Shown here: piece by piece, positions 43,101-48,755 of the stretch
Numbering within the stretch: position 1 is the first letter of the stretch
Layout: every line of letters starts with the position of its first letter
Origin: a virus
IMG/VR virus record: IMGVR_UViG_3300025151_000059
Location: 1 to 48,755 of that record
DNA length: 48,755 nucleotides
Reading direction: 5' to 3' (one strand)
The notes under the pieces: model-generated
Database searches by the model: none
Told to the model about the DNA's origin: nothing
What the model saw: the letters and a program-made list of their open reading frames with translations, nothing else
Made by a program: the position numbers and the translations under genes

Positions 43101-46100
43101 AGGTGCAACCTGTAACTGTGTAATCTTGGTAATCTGCTGTAGCAACTTCAGAACTAGAGAAGCATGTTGCTAAAGAATTAAATTGAAAAGTTGAATATTT
43201 AAACATAGGCAAAACCCTTTCTTTAGAAATTATATTTTCAGGGTCTATTTGATTAAATGCCCAATCTATAACCACCTCTGTTAATCTCATAAGAGAGAAT
43301 CTTTTTAATTCTGAAATAGTCCTATCTGCGGATTCAATAGAAGCAGAAGAATAATTAGAATCATTTAGTGTCAAAGTATTAGTTTTGCCTATTGTTCCTT
43401 CTTTAATATCTGAAGATGAGGTTTCTATCGGGGCTTCTAATGCAAGGAAATTATAATTAGAAATATCTCTAGTCTGACTAAAAGTTAATATTTGACTAGA
43501 TAAACTCCCTCCTGTGGTTGATACAGATAGTTCAAAGTGTGTAGCATCAGTAACACTTGCTACCGTAGAACCTTCAGGTATTCCCTCACCACTAACAGAC
43601 ATTCCTGCTATGATGTCAGAAGAAGAAGTATGAGTAATAGTTGGGTCATTATTGTATGACGCACCACCAACAGTAAAACTATGCATCAAACTATCATGAC
43701 GCTTAGAAGAATAGGGATGTAGGTCCGATGTGGCAAACAAAAACATTCTAGATACTTTGTAATCTAATAAATCTAAATGGTCTTTAGCGGTAAATATATT
43801 TTCGTGAGTACCCGGTACATCTGCTACGACATTAGTTATAGTGGGGTCGTGGGTAAATAGAACTCTTTGAGCAGAGGCCCCATTATGATGTAAGTCACTA
43901 TCAAAAAATCTAGAGCCATATACTGAAGTATTTCCTCTTGATTCAGGAAGTCGGTGAGTACTATAATCATCGGCTGCATTCTTGCCCGTCTTACCCACAC
44001 CGACGATAGGATAATCTTCAGAGAAACTTTCTATGTAATTTCCTAATCCAAATCTATAGGAACTGGCATAATAAGGAACTTTACTCACGGTTTCTAAATA
44101 ATACTCAGAAACATCCTTTATGTCAGTAGTGCTAGTAGTATTAATCCTGTTATAATTTCCTTTTTCTAGATTTATTATTCTAAAATAAGGAGAACCATAT
44201 TTTTCAGAATAGTAGTATTCGTGGGCCTTATCCCCGTAATGAAATGGGTAATTCATAGATAGGGTTTTGTAGAGACTATCCGAATTAACATGAGGACTTA
44301 ACAAAGATATTATTTTCCCCGTATGTAAATGGCCAGCATTTAATAATGCTAGTTCGTGAGTTAATTTTCCTGTTTCTAAGAAAGTACTCTCTGCTAATAT
44401 CTGTATAGTATGAGTGCTAATAGTAGATGTTAATTTTCTATCCAAGTAGACATAAATTGTATCGTGGTCTGTATGGAGAGTCACTGTAATAATTTTACCT
44501 AAAAAAACACCGTTAGCATAAACCGGTTTATTATGTAATTTTCTAGGACTAGCAGTAGTGGAAAGTAGGGCATCGCTAGTAGTAGTTCCGCCCCCTGCAT
44601 CTTTATCAATTGTAAAATAAGTGTTACCGGAAGTACCCGTAGTACAAGCCCCTAAATCTGTAAAGGTAGTATCTTGGGTATTTGCAAAATTGATGTCTAC
44701 CCTTCCTAAAGTTAAGGGTATGTGTGGAGCAATTTCTACCAAACTCCTACCGTCAGATTTCTTAATGCTTAATATAGAGAAATCAATTAAAGTATTTACG
44801 GTGTCGAAGTCCTGATATGCAGAACCGTTGTTACTTAGCCTTGCTTGGAATGCCGAATCACTTTTTATTCTTACAGTGTCGCTAAGATAATGCCCCAACG
44901 CCCTACTATCACTACTAGAAGAAGTACCGATTAAGGTGGCAGATTCAGCACCGGCACTTGTAAGGCTTTGACCACTTTCGAAAAATATTCCTTTATTAGA
45001 AGCCGCAGTTAAATCAGTACTAGTATTTTGGAATGAATTAGTAGAAAGAGCCTTATTAAACATATAATGTTTAGAAGTTGCCTTTGCTCCTACTGCATCA
45101 CTTGATGGACTACTAGTAGGGTCACTTTCTACTAAAGCATAGTTTTCTAAAGTAACTCTTGTGCTACTATTAACGGTAGCAATCTTTCCAACATAGGAAA
45201 CATTAGCATGGTCGGTATGGTAGGCATAGAGATGAGTTCCAACATCAGCCGATTCGGAATATGCAGGAGAACCGCTATTATCAAAATGATGAGTAGAATC
45301 AAAATCAACAGTCTTACTATCAAAAGAACATGTCAAAAGGGGACTACCGGTAATTAAAGTCACATCATTAAATGGGCTATTACTAGAATAGATAATGTCT
45401 TGAGAGTGTATAGTATTTTTATTTACAGCAGGTGATAATAATTTACTATAATTATTTCTTCCACTTATCTGTATAATTCTTTGGCCATTTTCTAGATATG
45501 AGTCTATATTTTCAATAGAGCCATTGAATTTTTCTATTTCTATTTCATATTCCCCACTTAGCCACTCTAAAGCAGAATTAGACACCCCAATTCCATATGT
45601 TTTATCTATAAAATCAAGCGTCATTAGTTTCTTCTCTACATCTATCGCAGTAACCGTAGCCCTAAGAAAAGCAAAGTCACCAGAAATAAAATTAATGAAT
45701 AAGTTTTCATACCTATCAGCAACTAGAGGAAAAGAAGTTAATAGCGTTTTGTCTGTTTTATTAAACGCCCTACGGTATAGTTTATCTCCTACAGAAATAG
45801 TTGGGTCAGTTGAATCAATAAATGTTCCCGCAACCTCATCAGTTTTATGATATTTAGCAGAAGACGCTAGTAAAGTAATCGGTTGGCTTGCCGGAGTAGT
45901 GGCTGTAGCCGCAACAAAAGTGCCAATTGACGCTATAATGAATAAAGTAGAACCTATTTTTATTTCGTCATTAGCATTTAGGAAATTATTCAAATCATGG
46001 GTAGTGGTAAAGGTATAAGTTGGGGACGATGCAGAAAGCACCTCCACTTCTAAATCAAACCATCCGTCTAATTGGGAGGTATGTACTTTATGTCTAACCC

Positions 46101-47397
46101 TATACCCTTCGTTTTCCACGATTTTTTTATCTTGGATTCTAAACATATCCGCAATCTTAGTTTCTGCATATCCTCCTCTTTGTCCGTAGGACTCATAGAC
46201 AATATTATCAAACACTCCAAATGCTTGATTGGATTTATCAGGAGAATATTTGTAGTGTAAATATCTGCTCGGTCCCCTAAATTGTAAAGTGGTATGGTCA
46301 TCGTCGTCATCTCTTCTAGCATTAGGAAACGCCTTATCGTAATCTGTAAAATCTAAAGCGTGAACAGTATGTGCTTCGTTAGAAGTGTTTGTTAGAGGAG
46401 CATCTAAAGTTTTTAGATTGTCCACTACAGTTGCCCTTAAATTATACCTACTGTAGTCTACAATATCTTGTGCATAGTCTGTAACGGTTAAGAAAGTAGT
46501 CTGTAGGCCGGTTGCTAGATTAACTTCCCCACTACTGTTAGTATTTTCACAAAAAGAATAGTATTTTGTTCCGTGATTTAATTGCCCATCTTTATCCATA
46601 CTCTCATCAAAGAAGTAAAATAAAGGACGGGAAACTTGCAAGTCAAATTGTAAATCCATTTTAATTCCAGCAGATATAGCCAAAGGGTTAGTAGTCTTTG
46701 CAGGGCCTCTAAATATCATGAACTTAGTACCCTTTGTAATTTCTTCTCCCAATCTAGGCTCAAATTCGAAGGAGTCACCCGCAGTATCGCCACTAGTAAC
46801 TTGAGTTATTCTAGCAAAGTGATGTAGGAGGTGGTTATCTGAATGCAATAAAACAAAATAATGGTAGGTGGAAAAGTCACTATCGCTATAATTAGAAGTA
46901 GCATCAATCAATCTCACCCCTTCACCTGTAGACGAATCGTAGCACTTTATTTTATATCCCTCTGTATTTACTAGATTCTGCCTCTCTGTATTAGCAGTAG
47001 TTGTCCCAACCTCATTAAATTTTATATAACTACTACTAGTTAGCGAATCATCGGAAAATATCCCTGTATAGAGTCTATGTGTAGGAGATAGGCCCTTTAT
47101 CAAATTCATATGGGGGTTGGTAGGAACATCATGATTAACGCTAGTAAATTTTGCTGATAATCCTATAGCGGCATTAGTAGTATCTTCGCTAATTATTATT
47201 TGGGTGCTGCTATAAATGGATTCAATAAAAGTATTTGCTGGTATTTGGGTTAGGCCACTTACTTGCATTCCGGGAGTTAGAGTAGAAGTTCCTTCAGCAA
47301 TCGTTAGGACAGAAGTACCACTACCACAAGTAACCGTTAGGGTAGTTCCGGGAACCGCTTTACCTCCACTAGATAAAACACTTAAAACATTGGTCAT
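40180..47397 (-). CDS. Giant tail hub/host-recognition protein, 2405 aa
   Basis: By far the largest gene. The C-terminal 300 residues (EVIVYGKAHKGSRKNLRSVK, ESDLTSQEAVNQRAGELLRL, IRAGDVVQVELLKEGIELDD) match the shape of tail-hub/late-control proteins: vvyG.........s.ltsq..a...A..ll......i..GD.v.v. Three copies of a beta domain occur: near residue 15-65 (LTPGMQVSGLTQIPANTFIE), near 1240-1310 (IIAGMSVSGEGIPEGSTVAS) and near 1425-1500 (LRVGMPVSGPGIPTGAVIAS). The middle is Ser/Asp/His-rich and beta-structured. It likely forms the central tail tip, with inserted domains for receptor binding. No transmembrane segment or peptidase motif is evident. Confidence 0.75.
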   Translation of the reverse strand: MTNVLSVLSSGGKAVPGTTLTVTCGSGTSVLTIAEGTSTLTPGMQVSGLTQIPANTFIESIYSSTQIIISEDTTNAAIGLSAKFTSVNHDVPTNPHMNLIKGLSPTHRLYTGIFSDDSLTSSSYIKFNEVGTTTANTERQNLVNTEGYKIKCYDSSTGEGVRLIDATSNYSDSDFSTYHYFVLLHSDNHLLHHFARITQVTSGDTAGDSFEFEPRLGEEITKGTKFMIFRGPAKTTNPLAISAGIKMDLQFDLQVSRPLFYFFDESMDKDGQLNHGTKYYSFCENTNSSGEVNLATGLQTTFLTVTDYAQDIVDYSRYNLRATVVDNLKTLDAPLTNTSNEAHTVHALDFTDYDKAFPNARRDDDDDHTTLQFRGPSRYLHYKYSPDKSNQAFGVFDNIVYESYGQRGGYAETKIADMFRIQDKKIVENEGYRVRHKVHTSQLDGWFDLEVEVLSASSPTYTFTTTHDLNNFLNANDEIKIGSTLFIIASIGTFVAATATTPASQPITLLASSAKYHKTDEVAGTFIDSTDPTISVGDKLYRRAFNKTDKTLLTSFPLVADRYENLFINFISGDFAFLRATVTAIDVEKKLMTLDFIDKTYGIGVSNSALEWLSGEYEIEIEKFNGSIENIDSYLENGQRIIQISGRNNYSKLLSPAVNKNTIHSQDIIYSSNSPFNDVTLITGSPLLTCSFDSKTVDFDSTHHFDNSGSPAYSESADVGTHLYAYHTDHANVSYVGKIATVNSSTRVTLENYALVESDPTSSPSSDAVGAKATSKHYMFNKALSTNSFQNTSTDLTAASNKGIFFESGQSLTSAGAESATLIGTSSSSDSRALGHYLSDTVRIKSDSAFQARLSNNGSAYQDFDTVNTLIDFSILSIKKSDGRSLVEIAPHIPLTLGRVDINFANTQDTTFTDLGACTTGTSGNTYFTIDKDAGGGTTTSDALLSTTASPRKLHNKPVYANGVFLGKIITVTLHTDHDTIYVYLDRKLTSTISTHTIQILAESTFLETGKLTHELALLNAGHLHTGKIISLLSPHVNSDSLYKTLSMNYPFHYGDKAHEYYYSEKYGSPYFRIINLEKGNYNRINTTSTTDIKDVSEYYLETVSKVPYYASSYRFGLGNYIESFSEDYPIVGVGKTGKNAADDYSTHRLPESRGNTSVYGSRFFDSDLHHNGASAQRVLFTHDPTITNVVADVPGTHENIFTAKDHLDLLDYKVSRMFLFATSDLHPYSSKRHDSLMHSFTVGGASYNNDPTITHTSSSDIIAGMSVSGEGIPEGSTVASVTDATHFELSVSTTGGSLSSQILTFSQTRDISNYNFLALEAPIETSSSDIKEGTIGKTNTLTLNDSNYSSASIESADRTISELKRFSLMRLTEVVIDWAFNQIDPENIISKERVLPMFKYSTFQFNSLATCFSSSEVATADYQDYTVTGCTYDNDPTILCSSAKLRVGMPVSGPGIPTGAVIASLNGGSAGVSVTSFELSASTTGGAQGDGGSSANQTLTFGSYIATDTSVNPGTILAPPRTIIADSNGRYIGEVAAIDGSGSSWKIILMDKARKTNGTSYFAGTLYLLHELRNTGGTANQDFVPTIRGHGKGDTFVKIKEEVHMMKSIVMNDVGNPSGAAHYGHGTSSAWYRENSVHLDTAALGSADKSFNTYLPIDLDSTSIFGDTSEAASQITDHPYQLFDTWHGSLDEPDSSDAAGDECLYNPFLPIFLDRFNVEDGGGSLVSKGTVGGPVESISFRSSQNVGSDFCLVGMGLLNDFAEHEDGIGSHANRTYAKDADGVMMGFKPRLYLETGSPYGNKAAGNRDIYHYVIELDTDVTSITYFDEDVTGNSSDFANINRKSLRLMNDLTGCYLVSEKGKYYDDEFVVQTYSDLFANTPSLNEQTPNIIAYVISHEIDTTNSAERHILTLDTEIVTDFYRVMQPNHVCFYKYSPKKIRLNTLSSAYTKISGENGCYVPSEINSYMVRDTSGGRSFTRFHNTGGKEAALSMYVAIDTDAQSDSNFIVQRVANKMESLLTPNSDFIVAVSDGDNAYKTSMTYTDNGDDIGHFLTFDKMEETLGVASISETITLTVNGDLSLDAKRGMIGSVATVCYEADDLINDLLETNDIEFTSEDSDFPYFLAPNYKGIDLFSAINLVLNKKNRRLIEEPAVTTIYNPKESIFKLANNLSTSNFPKVLLSDDGDHQIFEYKKVKSVFDFYNEVIVYGKAHKGSRKNLRSVKKLGRKTLEVYESDLTSQEAVNQRAGELLRLHSSDNVRLNITVGHTNISQIRAGDVVQVELLKEGIELDDYIVLQIEHDYLGMLRLELGKYSKQLEDRFAELLATNKKIYADIRAKEFDERSVSYDLLDSINVNVSKLLVRKIVGGSGASLGFGSALNTSGTPMGFTGGAVDTITNLVEEEY

Positions 47398-48551
47398 AAG
47401 TCCACCTCCTCAAATCTAAAGTAAAATAATGTATTATCAAAATTAGGTAGGAGATTAAAAAGTCCTTTAAATTCCTTCCTAGCGACATTCATCATAGACA
47501 TTTCATGAATTTCTCCCATGAATTGTTGGTTTGTGGTTGCCGAACCTGCTCCTGTAGCCCCCGTACCGTTTGCTCCTATATAGCAATCGGTCCTATCAAA
47601 AGAAAAGGTAGAATCTGTAGAATGTGTATCGGTCTTAATATTCCTACCATTAAAGAAAATGCTTAGTTTTCTATTAGATGCGTTAAAGGTGCAAGCAATA
47701 TGAAAAGTATTTTCGGTATAGAGTGCCATCTGTTCGGCTTTAATATACAAGGCTGTTCCATCTGTAATTGAAGTAGAATACGCACTGCTTAAAACAACCG
47801 CCTGACTTGAGGTTGTTCCTGCCAAAGTATTAATTGTCCCCAGAGAAATTATTTCTCCAGCAGGTGCAATAAAAACTTCCTGTTTGTTTCCAGCAAATAA
47901 TTTATTAGCATGGCTAGTGGTAAAATTAGTTCCACTGTGTCCACTAATCGTAGCAACTTTTATGTATTTTTGTCTACCATCAGCATCTACTAATACTGAC
48001 TTATGGCCCAACAGTTCTGAATAAGTATATTGTTGGCCTGAACTAACCGGTAAAATTATTTCATTAGTAGTGTAGGTTTCTGTACTACTTCCCAATTTCA
48101 ATCTAACTCTAATCTTATATCTAGCAGGTTCATTTTCATTATGTAAAGTAGAATTAACTAAAGACATTTGGAAATTAGTATTATAGAATAGCATCATTTC
48201 GTGAGTTAGTCTAGCAGTTCTAGAAAGATATTTTTCGCTTTGGTAGTTCGCTTCATTTCCAGCAGTATAGACTGACTGAGAAAGAGCGGGCATTACCTTG
48301 GCTTTTGATTGCGCCCCTGATGGAGCCATGTAAGAAGAATAAGTTCCGTAGCCATTTATTTCATAGGGTGTAACTATGCTTTCAAAAGTAAAAGAATCTT
48401 CGTGCGCCCACAATCCATAGGCTACATCATTTGCAGTAGAAGAATCACCCTCTGTATCTGCTACATTGTCCCTGTAGTCTATTTTGACATGACCATTGCA
48501 CATAATAGGAAAAACCAATGCCCTTTGTCTTCCTGTGAGTATTTCATACAT
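47394..48551 (-). CDS. Tail protein with LamG-like lectin domain, 385 aa
   Basis: The C-terminal third, NTFHIACTFNASNRKLSIFF NGRNIKTD, then DRTDCYIGANG and QFMGEIHEMSMMNVARKEF, is the concanavalin/LamG jelly-roll pattern (whhva.t.dg..l.iyvnG ... iG......f.G.iddvri.n). The N-terminal part, FPIMCNGHVKIDYRDN, is beta-rich. Such domains bind sugars, so this protein may recognise host surface glycans. It overlaps the hub gene by four bases. Probably a minor tail protein at the tip. Confidence 0.8.
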   Translation of the reverse strand: MYEILTGRQRALVFPIMCNGHVKIDYRDNVADTEGDSSTANDVAYGLWAHEDSFTFESIVTPYEINGYGTYSSYMAPSGAQSKAKVMPALSQSVYTAGNEANYQSEKYLSRTARLTHEMMLFYNTNFQMSLVNSTLHNENEPARYKIRVRLKLGSSTETYTTNEIILPVSSGQQYTYSELLGHKSVLVDADGRQKYIKVATISGHSGTNFTTSHANKLFAGNKQEVFIAPAGEIISLGTINTLAGTTSSQAVVLSSAYSTSITDGTALYIKAEQMALYTENTFHIACTFNASNRKLSIFFNGRNIKTDTHSTDSTFSFDRTDCYIGANGTGATGAGSATTNQQFMGEIHEMSMMNVARKEFKGLFNLLPNFDNTLFYFRFEEVDL

Positions 48552-48560
48552 CTAATCGCC

Positions 48561-48755
48561 TCAAGGAAATACTAGTGCTACTTCAAATTGCATATTAAAT
48601 GAAACCTCTACAGTATCGGAAGTAAAATCGCAACCGAACTGTCGGATAAATCCTTTAACTCCTTCAGAAGTAGAAGAAGTAGGAAAGACACTAGGAATAG
48701 GAACTAAGTAATTATCTAATTCATTGGCTTCTCCCCTAGAATGGAAAGTCCAAGG
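48561..48755 (-). CDS. Tail protein, C-terminal end only (cut by window edge)
   Basis: The frame enters at the window edge and ends at 48561. The visible 64 residues (SRGEANELDNYLVPIPSVFP, GVKGFIRQFGCDFTSDTVEV, SFNMQFEVALVFP) are beta-rich, typical of structural proteins. It lies nine bases upstream of the LamG protein start, on the same strand. Function unknown. Confidence 0.6.
   Translation of the reverse strand, partial: PWTFHSRGEANELDNYLVPIPSVFPTSSTSEGVKGFIRQFGCDFTSDTVEVSFNMQFEVALVFP

Noticed and set aside
37807-48755. Many open frames on the plus strand opposite the tail genes
   Set aside because: They are rich in Ser, Pro, Leu and Val and mirror the Thr/Ser/Asp-rich tail proteins on the minus strand; no ribosome sites or domain matches.

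Overview
The window is AT-rich, almost fully coding DNA from a large double-stranded DNA tailed virus that infects an archaeon. The case for an archaeal host is the gene content: a TFIIB-type transcription factor (TFB), a family B DNA polymerase, PCNA, an RFC-type clamp loader, a fused PriS/PriL-like primase, an XPF/ERCC4-type nuclease and an ATP-dependent DNA ligase. Tail proteins with fibre, hub and lectin-like signatures show that it is a tailed virus. The set resembles what is known of magroviruses, the viruses inferred to infect marine Group II Euryarchaeota (Poseidoniales). That assignment is by analogy, not by a search. No terminase, portal or capsid gene is visible, so the window is only part of a genome.

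Layout. (1) 1-2050, minus strand: six small genes that share an N-terminal M(T)WK-[DN]-x-x-[KR] peptide but have unrelated bodies, separated by a repeated AT-rich spacer. (2) 2051-6480: a mostly intergenic, regulatory-looking stretch. It holds palindromic CCATATGG elements flanked by ACAAAGCC/GGCTTTGT, two or three clusters of hairpins that may be structured RNAs, and an AT-rich segment full of TGAGAC/GTCTCA iterons that is my origin candidate. A few small genes lie among these. (3) 6481-37638, plus strand: a long run of overlapping genes with GGTGA or GGAG ribosome sites. Small accessory genes come first (zinc ribbons, an ADP-ribosyltransferase-like protein). Next is an island at 11.5-15.5 kb encoding a MoaD/ThiS/SAMP-like ubiquitin fold protein ending in Gly-Gly, TFB, an E1-like adenylating enzyme and a JAMM metalloprotease. 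Then come GroES/GroEL, a PC4-like protein, ligase, clamp loader, OB-type ssDNA-binding candidate, RecA-like ATPase, PCNA, DNA polymerase, Cas4-like nuclease, primase, XPF nuclease, a helicase candidate and a DEDD exonuclease. (4) A strong terminator at about 37.65 kb separates this from 37807-48755, minus strand: tail fibre, a small structural protein, a 2405-residue tail-hub-like protein, a LamG-like protein and a partial tail gene.

How it works together. The virus appears to bring a nearly complete archaeal-type replisome and its own basal transcription factor, so it can redirect host transcription and copy itself fairly independently. A bacterial-type chaperonin pair probably folds virion or replication proteins. 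The most interesting part is the small modifier system (ubiquitin-like protein, E1, JAMM), which looks like a virus-borne version of archaeal SAMPylation and could tag host or virion proteins or carry sulfur. The second is the DNA polymerase: it is cut in two just before its catalytic motif C by 1.95 kb carrying ten small genes, bounded by a 9-bp direct repeat whose collapse would restore one continuous frame.
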